Shown piece after piece: positions 44,556 through 54,786 of a DNA stretch of 59,101 nt. The position numbers were made by a program, and so were the translations under genes. The notes beneath the pieces were generated by a model, which worked only from the letters and a program-made list of their open reading frames with translations, made no database searches and had not been told where the DNA came from. The stretch comes from an uncultured SAR116 cluster alpha proteobacterium (lineage in GTDB: Bacteria > Pseudomonadota > Alphaproteobacteria > Puniceispirillales > Marisalimonadaceae): NCBI GenBank assembly GCA_902618195.1, contig CACMZO010000005.1, positions 1-59,101 of the forward strand. The letters are read 5' to 3'. Each line of letters opens with the position of its first letter. The stretch's first letter is position 1.

Positions 44556-45410
44556 ATGAATGTTAAGAAAGCAATATTCCCAGTAGGAGGACTAGGCACG
44601 AGATTTCTACCTGCCACCAAATCTATGCCTAAAGAAATGCTCCCTATAGTCGATAAACCTCTTATTCAATATGCCGTTGAAGAGGCAGCAAATGCAGGAA
44701 TTGAACAATTTATATTTGTAACAAGTAGAGGCAAATCAGCTATAGAAAACCATTTTGATCATTCATTTGAATTAGAAAATAATCTTCTTGCAAAAGGAAA
44801 AAGAGATACTTTAGCTTCTGCTCAAGAAATGCTTAAAATACCAGGCAGCTATGCCTATGTTCGTCAACAAGAACCTGCTGGATTGGGTCACGCAATCTGG
44901 TGTGCAAGACATCTAATTCAAAATGAATCCTTTGCCGTTATACTTGCTGATGATTTAATTTTTGGACAATCAACAACAAAAGAAATGATTAAAAATTATA
45001 CATCAGGAAATATGGTTGCTATTATGGAAGTTGATAAACAAAAAGTTTCATCTTATGGCATTGTCAAAGTCGATAGAAGCCATAAAGATCTAATGCAAAT
45101 AAATCAAATGGTTGAAAAACCTTCTGTAGAAAATGCTCCTAGTAATTTAGCAATAATTGGGAGGTATATTCTTGATCACAAAGTTTTTGATGTATTAGAA
45201 AAACAAGAACGTGGCGCAAGTCAAGAAATACAACTCACTGACGCGATCTCTTCTCAATTAGATAAAGTGCCTTGTCTCGGATATAGAATTAAAAATGAAA
45301 GATTTGATTGTGGATCAAAGCTTGGATTTTTACAAGCTAATATATCATTTGCTTTAAATAGAAAAGATTTGAATTTTGATCTCAGAAATTGGTTAAAAAC
45401 AATAATTTAA
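44556..45410 (+). CDS. galU: UTP-glucose-1-phosphate uridylyltransferase
   Basis: Makes UDP-glucose from UTP and glucose 1-phosphate, 284 residues. The nucleotide-binding start is P-V-G-G-L-G-T-R-F-L-P-A-T-K near residues 8-21. M-P-K-E-M-L-P-I-V-D-K-P near 24-35 is diagnostic of GalU. E-P-A-G-L-G-H-A near 109-116 and the later M-V-E-K-P segment with R-F-D-C-G-S-K-L-G complete the fold. It feeds ugd, encoded divergently, and is followed by the phosphohexomutase gene after five bases. Supply of UDP-glucose for glycan or glycolipid synthesis is the likely role. Confidence 0.95.
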   Translation: MNVKKAIFPVGGLGTRFLPATKSMPKEMLPIVDKPLIQYAVEEAANAGIEQFIFVTSRGKSAIENHFDHSFELENNLLAKGKRDTLASAQEMLKIPGSYAYVRQQEPAGLGHAIWCARHLIQNESFAVILADDLIFGQSTTKEMIKNYTSGNMVAIMEVDKQKVSSYGIVKVDRSHKDLMQINQMVEKPSVENAPSNLAIIGRYILDHKVFDVLEKQERGASQEIQLTDAISSQLDKVPCLGYRIKNERFDCGSKLGFLQANISFALNRKDLNFDLRNWLKTII

Positions 45411-45415
45411 TCAAA

Positions 45416-46819
45416 ATGTACAAACATAATTTTCATCCTAGCATTTTAAGAGAATACGATATCAGAGGCATAATAAATGAAACTCTTTATGAAAAAGATG
45501 CTTTTATGATTGGTTATTTCTTTGGATTAATTTGCAAAGAAAAAAATCTTAATAATAAAACAAATATTGTAATTAGTATGGATGGAAGATTATCTAGTCC
45601 AGATTTAAAAAAACAAACAATATCTGGTTTAAGCAAATCAGGCTGTAATGTTATTGATCTTGGATTAAATCCAACACCCATTTTATACTTTGGAAGTCAT
45701 AATTTGAATGCTGATGGTGCAATTCAAATTACAGGAAGTCATAATCCTAAAAATTATAATGGTTTTAAAATGATGATAAAAAATGAACCATTTTTTGGAA
45801 AAGATATTCAAAATTTAGGAATTAAAGCTGAATCAGGTTCAAACATTAAAATGAATGGTACTATTGAAAGTTCAAATTTAGATGAAAAGTACTTAGAAAA
45901 GATTTTAATGCCATTAGCTAATGCCAAAAATTTAAAAGATAAAAAAATTATTTGGGACTGTGGAAATGGTGCTACGGGAGATATAATCAATAAAATGGTT
46001 AAATTACTACCATGTAATAATACTGTTTTGTATTCAGAGATAGATGGTAATTTTCCAAACCATCATCCAGACCCTAGTAATGAAAATAATTTAGTAAAAC
46101 TTAAACAAGAAGTGAAAAGACAAAATGCTGACTTTGGATTTGCATTTGATGGAGATGGTGACAGAGTTGGTGTTGTAAATAACCAGTTAGAATTAATTTC
46201 AGGCGATATATTAACAACCTTTTTAGCTCAATCCATATCCGACAAAAAATATCCCATTATATTAGATGTAAAATCTAGTCAAAAATGTAAAGAATTTTTA
46301 GAAAACTTAAACTATGAAGTTTTAATTTGGAAAACAGGACATTCGCACATAAAAACAAAAATGAAAAAGATCAAATCTCAATTTGCAGGTGAGATGTCTG
46401 GTCATATTTTTTTTGGAGACACATATTACGGTTATGACGACGCTATATACTCCAGCATGAGATTTTTAGCACTAATTGAAGAAAATTATAAATTAAATGA
46501 ATTTTTAAATTATTTTAAAAATAGTTTTTCTACACCAGAAATAAAAATCAAATGTTCTGATGATAAAAAATTTAGTGTAATTGAAAATTTAAAATTTAAA
46601 ATTCAAGATAGATATGAAACTAAATATTGTAATTTTATTGATGGAATTAGAGTAGATTTAGATGTTGGTTGGTTTTTAATCAGAGCAAGTAATACAGAAA
46701 ATTCTTTGATATTAAGAATTGATGGTAATACAAAGGAAAATTTTGTAAATTTATCTAAAGAAGTTGATGCTTTATTGAAAAGTGAAAAAATAAATGTAAA
46801 TTATATCTCTGAAGTTTAA
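45416..46819 (+). CDS. Phosphomannomutase/phosphoglucomutase
   Basis: Alpha-D-phosphohexomutase that interconverts hexose 6- and 1-phosphates (AlgC/ManB type). The phosphoserine is S108 in T-G-S-H-N-P, and the Mg site is D-G-D-G-D-R near residue 240. The N terminus H-P-S-I-L-R-E-Y-D-I-R-G is typical of bifunctional PMM/PGM. I start it at the ATG at 45416, five bases after galU. A TTG at 45389 would overlap galU and add nine residues not seen in relatives. Glucose 1-phosphate would go to GalU; mannose 1-phosphate to GDP-mannose. The length of 467 residues is normal. Confidence 0.9.
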   Translation: MYKHNFHPSILREYDIRGIINETLYEKDAFMIGYFFGLICKEKNLNNKTNIVISMDGRLSSPDLKKQTISGLSKSGCNVIDLGLNPTPILYFGSHNLNADGAIQITGSHNPKNYNGFKMMIKNEPFFGKDIQNLGIKAESGSNIKMNGTIESSNLDEKYLEKILMPLANAKNLKDKKIIWDCGNGATGDIINKMVKLLPCNNTVLYSEIDGNFPNHHPDPSNENNLVKLKQEVKRQNADFGFAFDGDGDRVGVVNNQLELISGDILTTFLAQSISDKKYPIILDVKSSQKCKEFLENLNYEVLIWKTGHSHIKTKMKKIKSQFAGEMSGHIFFGDTYYGYDDAIYSSMRFLALIEENYKLNEFLNYFKNSFSTPEIKIKCSDDKKFSVIENLKFKIQDRYETKYCNFIDGIRVDLDVGWFLIRASNTENSLILRIDGNTKENFVNLSKEVDALLKSEKINVNYISEV

Positions 46820-46834
46820 TTGTAAAGGTAGGTT

Positions 46835-49006
46835 ATGGAAGATTTAGAAATTAAAAGCTCTTTAAAAGTTTCAAAATTGTTAAGTCAATTTTTGGAAAAT
46901 GAAGTTCTTAATAAGTTGGATTTAAATGTTGATAAGTTTTGGGAAGATTTTGATCATGTAATTAAAGCTTTTGCACCTAAAAATGAAAATCTCTTAAATA
47001 AGAGAGAAGATATAAAAAAGAAAATTGATGCGTATTATATTACAAACAAAGATAAACCATATGATCATGACGACTACATCAATTTTCTAAAAGAAATTGA
47101 TTATATTGTTCCTGAAGGACCAGACTTCAGTATCAATACAGAAAATGTAGATATGGAAATTGCAAATATCCCTGGCCCACAACTTGTAGTTCCTGTAACA
47201 AATGCAAGATATTCTATAAACGCAGCTAATGCTAGATGGGGTAGTTTATATGACGCACTATATGGTACAGATATCATATCTGAAGAAAATGGTTGTGAAA
47301 AAGGAAATAGTTATAATTCAAAAAGAGGTGAAAAAGTTATAGCTTTTGCTAAAGATTTTTTAGATAAGTATTTTCCTCTCTCGAATGGATCTCACGCAGA
47401 GGTCACAAATTATTCTGTAATAGATAATGAGTTAACAATTAAACTGTCAGATAATACTGAAACAAATTTCAAAGAAAGTAATAAATACATTGGGTTCAAT
47501 AAAATTAATGAAGATATTTATGAAATTCTTTTAAAAAATAATAATCTTCATGTTATCTTATCATTCGATAAAAACTCCTTAATTGGTTCAAGTGACAAGG
47601 CTTCTCTTCAAGATGTTATTCTTGAATCTGCAATAACTACTATCCAAGATTGTGAAGACTCTGTAGCTACTGTAGATGCTGAAGATAAAGTTTTAGCCTA
47701 TAAGAATTGGCTTGGTTTAATGAAAGGGGATCTTGAAGATACTTTTGAAAAAAATGGAAAAAAAATTGTAAGAAAACTTAACAATACAAAAGTTTTCCAA
47801 ACAAAAAATGGCGAATTACATTTATCAGGATTGTCCTTAATGCTTATTAGAAATGTTGGGCATTTAATGACAAATCCGGCTATTATTTATTCTAAAAATA
47901 AAGAAGTACCCGAAGGAATTATGGATACAGTTATTACTACTATGATATCCATGTTTGATCTTAAAAATGGAAAGAATAACTCTAAAACTGGCTCTGTATA
48001 TATAGTAAAACCAAAAATGCATGGCCCTGAAGAAGTGGCTTTTACAATTGAATTATTTGCTGCAGTTGAAAATATGCTTGGATTACCAAATAATACTATA
48101 AAAATTGGTATTATGGATGAAGAAAGAAGAACTACAATAAATTTAAAAGAATGTATTAGGCATGCTAAAGAACGTCTAGTATTTATCAATACTGGATTTC
48201 TAGATAGAACTGGAGATGAAATACATACCGCAATGGAAGGCGGGCCCATAATACCCAAAGCAGAAATAAAAGGTGCTGAATGGATAAACGCTTACGAAAA
48301 AAATAATGTTTTAGTAGGACTAAAATGCGGTTTGTCTGGTAAAGCACAAATTGGAAAGGGCATGTGGGCGATGCCAGATCTAATGAAAGATATGTATGAA
48401 CAAAAAATACAACATCCTAAAAGCGGTGCAAATACAGCATGGGTGCCAAGCCCAACAGCTGCTACTATACATGCACTTCACTATCATGAAGTTGACGTAT
48501 TTGAAGAACAGACAAAATTAAGTAATCAAAACAATAATTCTGACCTTCGGTCAAAAATTCTTACTCCTCCAATTGCATTTGGATATAACTGGTCTCCAGA
48601 AGATATAGAGAGAGAAATAGACAATAACTCTCAAGGGATTCTAGGTTACGTTGTGAGGTGGGTTGATCAAGGTGTTGGTTGTTCAAAAGTTCCTGATATT
48701 AATAATGTAGGTTTAATGGAAGACAGAGCAACATGCAGAATTTCTAGCCAACATTTAGCTAACTGGTTACATCATAATATTATTTCCAAAGATCAAGCGA
48801 TTGCATCATTAAAAAAGATGGCTCAAATTGTTGATAAACAAAATGAAAATGATGCTAATTACAAAAAAATGTCTGAGAATTATGATGGTTCTCTTGCTTT
48901 CCAAGCAGCTTTAGACCTTGTTTTTAAAGGTACTACTAGTCCCTCAGGCTATACTGAGCCAATACTTCATGAACGAAGGCTAGAGTTAAAGAGTTTAGGC
49001 GGTTAG
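46835..49006 (+). CDS. glcB: Malate synthase G
   Basis: Condenses glyoxylate with acetyl-CoA to malate. The length, 723 residues, marks the G isoform. Landmarks include [18 protein letters not shown] near residues 126-143, [14 protein letters not shown] near 270-283, and [10 protein letters not shown] near 390-399. The acidic D-R-T-G-D-E-I-H near 457-464 comes close to the active site. A ribosome binding site AAAGGTAGG lies just before the ATG at 46835. The 15-base gap after the phosphohexomutase gene leaves no room for a riboswitch, although such switches are known upstream of malate synthase in some marine alphaproteobacteria. The end overlaps ccrM by 12 bases. Confidence 0.96.
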   Translation: MEDLEIKSSLKVSKLLSQFLENEVLNKLDLNVDKFWEDFDHVIKAFAPKNENLLNKREDIKKKIDAYYITNKDKPYDHDDYINFLKEIDYIVPEGPDFSINTENVDMEIANIPGPQLVVPVTNARYSINAANARWGSLYDALYGTDIISEENGCEKGNSYNSKRGEKVIAFAKDFLDKYFPLSNGSHAEVTNYSVIDNELTIKLSDNTETNFKESNKYIGFNKINEDIYEILLKNNNLHVILSFDKNSLIGSSDKASLQDVILESAITTIQDCEDSVATVDAEDKVLAYKNWLGLMKGDLEDTFEKNGKKIVRKLNNTKVFQTKNGELHLSGLSLMLIRNVGHLMTNPAIIYSKNKEVPEGIMDTVITTMISMFDLKNGKNNSKTGSVYIVKPKMHGPEEVAFTIELFAAVENMLGLPNNTIKIGIMDEERRTTINLKECIRHAKERLVFINTGFLDRTGDEIHTAMEGGPIIPKAEIKGAEWINAYEKNNVLVGLKCGLSGKAQIGKGMWAMPDLMKDMYEQKIQHPKSGANTAWVPSPTAATIHALHYHEVDVFEEQTKLSNQNNNSDLRSKILTPPIAFGYNWSPEDIEREIDNNSQGILGYVVRWVDQGVGCSKVPDINNVGLMEDRATCRISSQHLANWLHHNIISKDQAIASLKKMAQIVDKQNENDANYKKMSENYDGSLAFQAALDLVFKGTTSPSGYTEPILHERRLELKSLGG

Positions 49007-50071
49007 TTTAATCGTATTTCTTAAATGGTCTATTGGTATTAATCTACCAGATCTATTTATATGCCAAAAGGTCCAGCCATTACAGGCAGGTAGACCTTGT
49101 AATGCCGCGCCTACGGAGTGAATAGAACCTCTATTATCTCTAGAAATTAAACTTCCATCGGCTCTGACTTTTGCAGTCCATCTTTTTCTTAAATCGGTTA
49201 AAATCTCACCTGGAATTATAAGACCTTTTTCTATGAGTGATCCAAATGGAATTCTTTTCACCTTCTCTTTTGGAGGCATTTGAATCAATTCAACATGTTC
49301 AATTTTTTTAGTGTTATTTATTCGATGTTGAGCGGAGGTTACATAATTTAAATCTTGCTCAATACCTATGAAATTTCTATTCAACTTCTTTGCTACAGCT
49401 CCAGTCGTTCCTGTCCCAAAAAAAGGGTCAAGTATAGTATCATTAACATTTGTGCTAGCTAGCAAAATTCTACTTATTAAACTTTCAGGTTTTTGAGTAG
49501 GATGTATCTTTAAACCGTCCTCATCTTTTAATCTCTCTTTACCATTGCAAATAGGAAGATTCCAATCAGATCTCATTTGTAAATCGCCATTAAGAGATTT
49601 CATGGATTCATAGTTAAAAGTATATTTTGAGTTTTTATTTTTTGAAACCCAAATCATAGTTTCGTGAGCATTTGTAAATCTTTTTCCACGAAAATTAGGC
49701 ATTGGATTACTCTTAATCCAAACAACATCATTCAAAATCCAAAATCCTAAATTTTGAAGCATAAAACCAATTCTAAAAATATTATGGTAAGAACCTATAA
49801 CCCACATAGAACCATTTGATTTTAGAATTCTTCTGCAGCTCTTTAACCAACTCAAAGTAAAATCATCATAATGTTCAAAACTATCGAAATTATCCCAATT
49901 TTCTTTCACTCCATCAACTTTAGTTTGATCTGGACGCATCAAAGTTTTAGATAATTGTAAATTATACGGAGGATCTGCAAATATTAGATTAATAGAATTT
50001 TCAGGAATTTTTTTTAATATATCTAGAGAGTTTCCATGAATAATTTTATTTTTTATTTTTTCAATATTCAT
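48995..50071 (-). CDS. ccrM: CcrM-type adenine methyltransferase (GANTC)
   Basis: Cell-cycle-regulated DNA methyltransferase of the beta class, 358 residues. The catalytic motif D-P-P-Y is at residues 33-36, and the SAM loop [10 protein letters not shown] is near 217-226. The order catalytic motif before SAM motif defines the class. A C-terminal extension of about 80 residues ([12 protein letters not shown], later G-W-T-F-W-H) matches the CcrM C-terminal DNA-binding part, which supports GANTC specificity. CcrM beside rnhB is a known alphaproteobacterial arrangement. The gene converges on glcB. A 118-base gap to rnhB probably holds its promoter. Confidence 0.93.
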   Translation of the reverse strand: MNIEKIKNKIIHGNSLDILKKIPENSINLIFADPPYNLQLSKTLMRPDQTKVDGVKENWDNFDSFEHYDDFTLSWLKSCRRILKSNGSMWVIGSYHNIFRIGFMLQNLGFWILNDVVWIKSNPMPNFRGKRFTNAHETMIWVSKNKNSKYTFNYESMKSLNGDLQMRSDWNLPICNGKERLKDEDGLKIHPTQKPESLISRILLASTNVNDTILDPFFGTGTTGAVAKKLNRNFIGIEQDLNYVTSAQHRINNTKKIEHVELIQMPPKEKVKRIPFGSLIEKGLIIPGEILTDLRKRWTAKVRADGSLISRDNRGSIHSVGAALQGLPACNGWTFWHINRSGRLIPIDHLRNTIKLTA

Positions 50072-50189
50072 TGTTTATATCTTGTTGATAAATACCTAAT
50101 ATAATGTGATAAAATTATAAAAATTCAATCAAGTCAATAGTTTATAATGTAATAAATATTTACTAACAATATGTAGATTTATTTTTCGA

Positions 50190-50864
50190 CTAAGTACAAA
50201 ATATTGTACTTATAGGCTTAAAATTTCTTCTATGAATTTTGGTTATTCCGTGTTTTATTATCATATCTCTATGCTCTTTTGTTCCATAACCCACGTTATT
50301 TTTAAAATTATAATATGGATATAATAAGTGCTGTTGATACATTATGGTATCTCGAGTCTCTTTTGCTATAATACTAGCAAGAGCTATGGACATTAGTTTT
50401 GAATCTCCTTTAACAATGCAATAAATTTTAATTCTATTTCTAATTGGAGCAAATAATTTTTCAAACATATCAAAACTTGGAAACCTGTTTCCATCTATAA
50501 ATATGTCAAAAAATAAAATTTTATCAGTATTAAAACTAAAATTTTGAACCATTAAGACAATTGCCCTAAGTACTGCTAGATCGTTACTCGCATTTATTCC
50601 CAAATTTTCAATTTCATTTACTGTAGAACATCCTATAGCGCTTCTAGAAAAAGTTGACGAAGATACAAATATTTCTCTTCTATGCTTTTTACTCATTTTT
50701 TTTGAATCATTGATTTTTGGTAAATTCGTAAATTTTGAATGATAAATATATGATGCACAGCTCAAAACTGGGCCTGCCCAACAACCTCTTCCTACTTCAT
50801 CAACTCCTATCATTAGTCTTTCAGAATTAAAAAGATATTTTTTTTCTTCAAAAAGATTTGGCAC
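50190..50864 (-). CDS. rnhB: Ribonuclease HII
   Basis: Cleaves RNA in RNA-DNA hybrids, including single ribonucleotides in DNA. The catalytic start is G-V-D-E-V-G-R-G-C-W-A-G-P with D22 and E23. A further Asp lies in F-F-D-I-F-I-D-G-N near residues 115-123, and S-I-I-A-K near 163 is conserved. N-V-G-Y-G-T-K-E-H near 190 is typical of the C-terminal part. Length, 224 residues, is normal. It lies 12 bases downstream of moaB on the same strand. The short inverted repeat at 50192-50211 lies in its last codons. Confidence 0.93.
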   Translation of the reverse strand: MPNLFEEKKYLFNSERLMIGVDEVGRGCWAGPVLSCASYIYHSKFTNLPKINDSKKMSKKHRREIFVSSSTFSRSAIGCSTVNEIENLGINASNDLAVLRAIVLMVQNFSFNTDKILFFDIFIDGNRFPSFDMFEKLFAPIRNRIKIYCIVKGDSKLMSIALASIIAKETRDTIMYQQHLLYPYYNFKNNVGYGTKEHRDMIIKHGITKIHRRNFKPISTIFCT

Positions 50865-50876
50865 TATTTAAACTTT

Positions 50877-51431
50877 TTATGTTTCATTCAATCTAGGCAT
50901 AATTTCAACAAAATTACATGGCTTGTGCCTAATATCTAATTGAAATTTTAATATTTCTTCCCAAGCATCTTTACAAGCTGACGGAGATCCAGGTAAACAA
51001 AATATGTATTTTCCACTCTTTGTTCCAGCAGTAGCTCTACTTTGTATAGTAGAAGTGCCAATTTTTTTATAAGAAATAAATCTAAATAATTCGCCAAAAC
51101 CATCAATCTTTTTATCAAAATAAGTTTCTAAAACATCTATAGTTATATCTCGACCTGTTAATCCTGTTCCACCTGTAGTAATAATTACATCTAAGTTTTT
51201 ATTATTTATCCATTTGTTAAATATAGATAAAAGTTCTTTGGGTTCGTCTTTAACAATATCTTTTGAAATACATGTATGACCACAATCTTCAACTAGTTTT
51301 CTTAAAGTTGATCCTGATTTATCATTATCAAAGTTCCGAGTATCTGAAATTGTTAATATAGCTATATTAATTCCAAAAAATTTTATTGATTTATCTATCA
51401 TTTTTAAACACGTATTTTGGGATACTTCCAC
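50877..51431 (-). CDS. moaB: Molybdenum cofactor biosynthesis protein MoaB
   Basis: Member of the MogA/MoaB fold that adenylates molybdopterin or binds it, 184 residues. Core pieces are I-A-I-L-T-I-S-D-T-R near residues 22-31, G-S-T-L-R-K-L-V near 40, and the active-site loop T-T-G-G-T-G-L-T-G-R-D near 82-92. L-P-G-S-P-S-A-C-K-D-A-W near 150 closes the binding pocket. The N-terminal 15 residues look like a short extension. No other molybdopterin gene is in the window; MoaB next to slt and rnhB is a conserved alphaproteobacterial order. Confidence 0.88.
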   Translation of the reverse strand: MEVSQNTCLKMIDKSIKFFGINIAILTISDTRNFDNDKSGSTLRKLVEDCGHTCISKDIVKDEPKELLSIFNKWINNKNLDVIITTGGTGLTGRDITIDVLETYFDKKIDGFGELFRFISYKKIGTSTIQSRATAGTKSGKYIFCLPGSPSACKDAWEEILKFQLDIRHKPCNFVEIMPRLNET

Positions 51432-51451
51432 TAGCTAATTTAAATAACAAA

Positions 51452-53149
51452 TTAGGTTTTTTCTTTTAATCTTATTTTATAAATCCATAAATTTGTAAGC
51501 ACTAATTTTATGTAGTTTCTTGTCTGTCTCGCAGGTAACGTTTCAATCATAAAAATAGGATCAATTTCAGTTTTATAAAAATTTTTTGACCACTTACTAA
51601 AATTACCAGGGCCAGCATTATAAGAAGCTAACATTTTGCTAACATCATTTTTAATGATATCTAGATTAAAAAGAAATTTTATATATTTTGATGCTACATA
51701 TAAATTTTTCTCTTCATCATATAACATTTCTTTTTTTCGATATGCCCTATCTTTCATTATAAATGAAGCTGTAGATGGTAAAACTTGCATCAAACCTAAC
51801 GCATTGGCATAACTCTTAGCTCTAGGATTAAAACCAGACTCTTGTCTTGATATTGAAAATAAAAGAGATTTATCTTTAATTGGTGAAAATGTTAAATTCC
51901 AATCTGGAACTGGATACAAACCACCAAGAAGGATTTTATTATGATCGTTTCTTAATATAGCAGATAATCTAAAAGTGAAACCAGGCATATTATTCTTAGA
52001 TGCAAAAGATATAATTTCTGGATATTCTTTTTCATTAAAGTTAAAAATTATTTTTCTAAATTCTCTTGAGGCTTTATGGTGCTCAGAAACTTGTATTAAT
52101 GCTAAAATTCTCTTTCCAGCTTTTAATGATTTCAATTTTAAGATAAATTCTTTTGAAATATTTTCTAATTTAAAATCATAATTATCTTGATAACCTAATG
52201 CAGCCTTACCTAGGGTCGAATAAAAAGTTCTATCATGCTTAATTGACTTATATAAATGTTTGTTAACATTTTTATATTCACCCATATGGTAGGCTACCTT
52301 TGCTGACCAAAAACTTCCCCCAGATAAAATACTCTCTGGACCATCTTCTAAATTAGATAGATTATTAAAAAACCATTTAGATTGTTTGAGATTTCCTAAT
52401 CTCCAAGAAGCTAATCCACCAGACCAAAAAGCTAATGCATTTTTGTGCCCAGATAAACTTATTGATATTCTTGCTTGTCTTAAACTATTTTGATCATTTT
52501 TAAAAATAAAATATGCATGCGCAAGTTCTGCTCTCAACTGAGCTAATTCCTGAGATGTGAGTTTTTGTTTTGTGTTTTTTGCTGATAATAAATTTTCGAC
52601 ATATTGCAAATTTTTTCTTCTAATAGCTCTTCTTACTTTTATTGAAATTATAAAAGAGTCTCTTTTGTATTTTGACTTTGCAATAGGAAAAGTTGGTTTA
52701 ATTAAATCTTTGGATATATTTCCATAGCCGTTTAAAAAGTTTCCACTTGGCTTTTTGGGTGGTTTCGATTTATTTGGTTTTCTTCTTAATGCAATTCTAT
52801 GAATTTTATAAGCATCTGGGTGGTCATGATACTCATTTAACCAATCCTTTAATTCTTTATAAGAACTTCTCCATCCAGTCGGATGCAAATATTTATCAGC
52901 ATTTAAAGTTCCTAACAGAATTTTATTATCAATCTGTTTTTTTAGTTTTTCTATTTTTTTCCATACTTTAGAATTCCTGCTTTTTATTTGCTTAGATTGT
53001 AATTTAAAAACTTCTTTATAAATATTAACATCATTATCATTTAATAAATTAATTTTGAGGTTGTCATCTGCTAATGAATAACTAAATCTTACAAAAATGC
53101 TTAATAAAAGAATTAAAAACCATTTAAGGTATTTGTAATTAAAATTCAT
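51452..53149 (-). CDS. slt: Soluble lytic murein transglycosylase, Slt70-like
   Basis: Periplasmic enzyme that cleaves peptidoglycan with 1,6-anhydro ends, 565 residues. A signal peptide (about 1-27) leads into a long alpha-superhelical region. The SLT domain near the C terminus has the catalytic Glu in S-R-Q-E-S-G-F-N and the motifs A-L-G-L-M-Q-V-L-P and A-S-Y-N-A-G-P-G-N. The ring-like helical N-terminal region fits Slt70. The start overlaps the end of the UDG-like gene by 11 bases, so it is probably the second gene of that unit. Confidence 0.9.
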   Translation of the reverse strand: MNFNYKYLKWFLILLLSIFVRFSYSLADDNLKINLLNDNDVNIYKEVFKLQSKQIKSRNSKVWKKIEKLKKQIDNKILLGTLNADKYLHPTGWRSSYKELKDWLNEYHDHPDAYKIHRIALRRKPNKSKPPKKPSGNFLNGYGNISKDLIKPTFPIAKSKYKRDSFIISIKVRRAIRRKNLQYVENLLSAKNTKQKLTSQELAQLRAELAHAYFIFKNDQNSLRQARISISLSGHKNALAFWSGGLASWRLGNLKQSKWFFNNLSNLEDGPESILSGGSFWSAKVAYHMGEYKNVNKHLYKSIKHDRTFYSTLGKAALGYQDNYDFKLENISKEFILKLKSLKAGKRILALIQVSEHHKASREFRKIIFNFNEKEYPEIISFASKNNMPGFTFRLSAILRNDHNKILLGGLYPVPDWNLTFSPIKDKSLLFSISRQESGFNPRAKSYANALGLMQVLPSTASFIMKDRAYRKKEMLYDEEKNLYVASKYIKFLFNLDIIKNDVSKMLASYNAGPGNFSKWSKNFYKTEIDPIFMIETLPARQTRNYIKLVLTNLWIYKIRLKEKT

Positions 53150-53753
53150 CTAATTTTGCCTTTAATAATTTCAACTCAACCCACGCCTCTCGTTTTAAAC
53201 TTTGGTTTTTCATTATACTAGAAACTGATGGGATTTTAAAATAATCAAAATTTAAATCTAATTTACTAACTTTAAAGAATTTTCCTGAATCTATGGAGCA
53301 CATATCAATAAAAATCCTTGGATTTAAAATTGTAAAATATAGTTCTAAAATTTCATCTATTTTATTTGTATGATTTTCCATTAGTTTTTCTATATCAATG
53401 TTAATGATCAAAAATTCATCAATATTTTGTCCAATTGAACGAAACATTTTATATAATAACTCTGGTTTTTTTTTAGGCTGATCAAAATTTATAAAAGTAT
53501 TTCTTTCAGATAGTAATAAAATATTTTTTGAACATGTATTTTTATTTCTTAATATCAATCGAAAATCATTTTTAATTTGCCATTCTTTTATATAATTGTC
53601 TATATCCTCTATACTTTTAAATTTTTTTTCAATTTTACTTTGTTCTATCCCTATATCAATCTCTTCAGAAGAAGACACATTTAATCCTAGATCTAATAAA
53701 AAGTTAGTATAATTTTTTAACTTCAAAAATTCATTTTCATTTTTTCGTTCCAT
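53139..53753 (-). CDS. Degenerate uracil-DNA-glycosylase-like protein
   Basis: Protein of 204 residues that I think derives from family 4/5 uracil-DNA glycosylases. This is judged from position (UDG is found next to slt in relatives) and a faint fit: N-I-L-L-L-S-E-R-N-T-F where a G-E-x-P-G loop would be, P-E-L-L-Y-K-M-F-R-S-I-G matching the helix after it, and a final I-P-S-V-S-S-I-M-K-N-Q-S-L-K-R-E-A-W-V-E-L-K similar to the H-P-x-x-x-L-R end block. The iron-sulfur cysteines and the active-site motif are not preserved, so glycosylase activity is unlikely. The identity is tentative. Confidence 0.45.
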   Translation of the reverse strand: MERKNENEFLKLKNYTNFLLDLGLNVSSSEEIDIGIEQSKIEKKFKSIEDIDNYIKEWQIKNDFRLILRNKNTCSKNILLLSERNTFINFDQPKKKPELLYKMFRSIGQNIDEFLIINIDIEKLMENHTNKIDEILELYFTILNPRIFIDMCSIDSGKFFKVSKLDLNFDYFKIPSVSSIMKNQSLKREAWVELKLLKAKLDEF

Positions 53754-53798
53754 GATAGTTATGATAAGATAATTCTATGATGTCGTATATAATTTAAT

Positions 53799-54773
53799 AT
53801 GTTTCCAATGAAAATTTTTAAGTTAATTTTTTGGTTTACAATAATTGCTTTTTTCACGAGTTGTGGAAATAATTTAAAACATAATGAAATAAAAACTAAA
53901 TTTGACCAAACTTCAAATTTTGGTCGTTTTTTATCAGCACAATACTCCTTAAAATTAGGTGATAATGATATTGCATCAAAAATAATTTCAAAATCTAAAG
54001 ATTTACAATCAGACTTAACATTAGCTGAATTAAATTTTAATAGTTACTTAATTAATGGTGATTTTGACAAGGCAAAAGAATTTAAGTTTGTTGCTCCACC
54101 TGAATTAAATAAATCACCAATGTATGATCTTCCAGATCTTATAATAAATTTAAAAAATGAAAAATTAATTAATACAAAAAATTTTAATTTTATGAAAAAT
54201 CAGCTACCAGGATTTAACATAATTTTTGAAAATATTAATTATATGAAATTAGTTAAAATTGATGATTTTAGTAATGTTACTAAAAATAAATCAAATATTT
54301 TTAAATTATTAATTTTTGAAGACACAAAGATTGAAAATGAAGTTTATTTAAATATGCCAAAGACAAATCTAAGTATCATTGAAAATATTTTATTTTTAGA
54401 ATACTTAAAAAGGAAAAATCTTAAAAGATTTAATGAAGAAATTAATAATTTCAGCATGAGATTCAATTACGATATTAAAACTTTGAAATCATACTATGAA
54501 AACCAAAAAATTGGTAATAAAAAACCTAATCATAAATATGTATTTGCTAATTTATTCTCTTATTTATCTTTGATTCTTACTTCAAAAAAAAATGTCCCTA
54601 ATTCATATTTAAAAATTTTAAATGAAATATCACATTATATAGAACCTACTCTTGGAAACAGTAATTATTTCTTAGCTCAAATATACTCTAATGAGAAAAA
54701 TTTTAAAATTGCTTTAAACAAATTAAATAGAATTAATCAAAATTCCTTTATGTTTTTTATATTCAAAAATTAA
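53799..54773 (+). CDS. TPR lipoprotein, N-terminal part (frameshifted)
   Basis: N-terminal part of a TPR lipoprotein. From the first ATG, lipobox F-T-S-C places the lipidated cysteine at residue 22; a second ATG at 53808 is equally possible. The region is mostly helical and poorly conserved. The frame ends just after F-M-F-F-I-F-K-N. Removing one T from the T6 run at 54753-54758 would join this frame directly to the next (54787-55416) and give one protein of about 540 residues, the size of the TPR protein found before ispE in related bacteria. The gap between the two frames is only 13 bases. Whether the shift is real is unclear. Confidence 0.7.
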   Translation: MFPMKIFKLIFWFTIIAFFTSCGNNLKHNEIKTKFDQTSNFGRFLSAQYSLKLGDNDIASKIISKSKDLQSDLTLAELNFNSYLINGDFDKAKEFKFVAPPELNKSPMYDLPDLIINLKNEKLINTKNFNFMKNQLPGFNIIFENINYMKLVKIDDFSNVTKNKSNIFKLLIFEDTKIENEVYLNMPKTNLSIIENILFLEYLKRKNLKRFNEEINNFSMRFNYDIKTLKSYYENQKIGNKKPNHKYVFANLFSYLSLILTSKKNVPNSYLKILNEISHYIEPTLGNSNYFLAQIYSNEKNFKIALNKLNRINQNSFMFFIFKN

Positions 54774-54786
54774 AAAATATAAGATT

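Noticed and set aside
46820-46834. A glycine riboswitch before malate synthase
   Set aside because: Only 15 bases separate it from the phosphohexomutase gene, too short for a riboswitch.
50192-50211. Inverted repeat AAGTACAA/TTGTACTT at the rnhB end as a terminator
   Set aside because: The stem is short and AT-rich, overlaps the stop codon, and no T-run follows on either strand.
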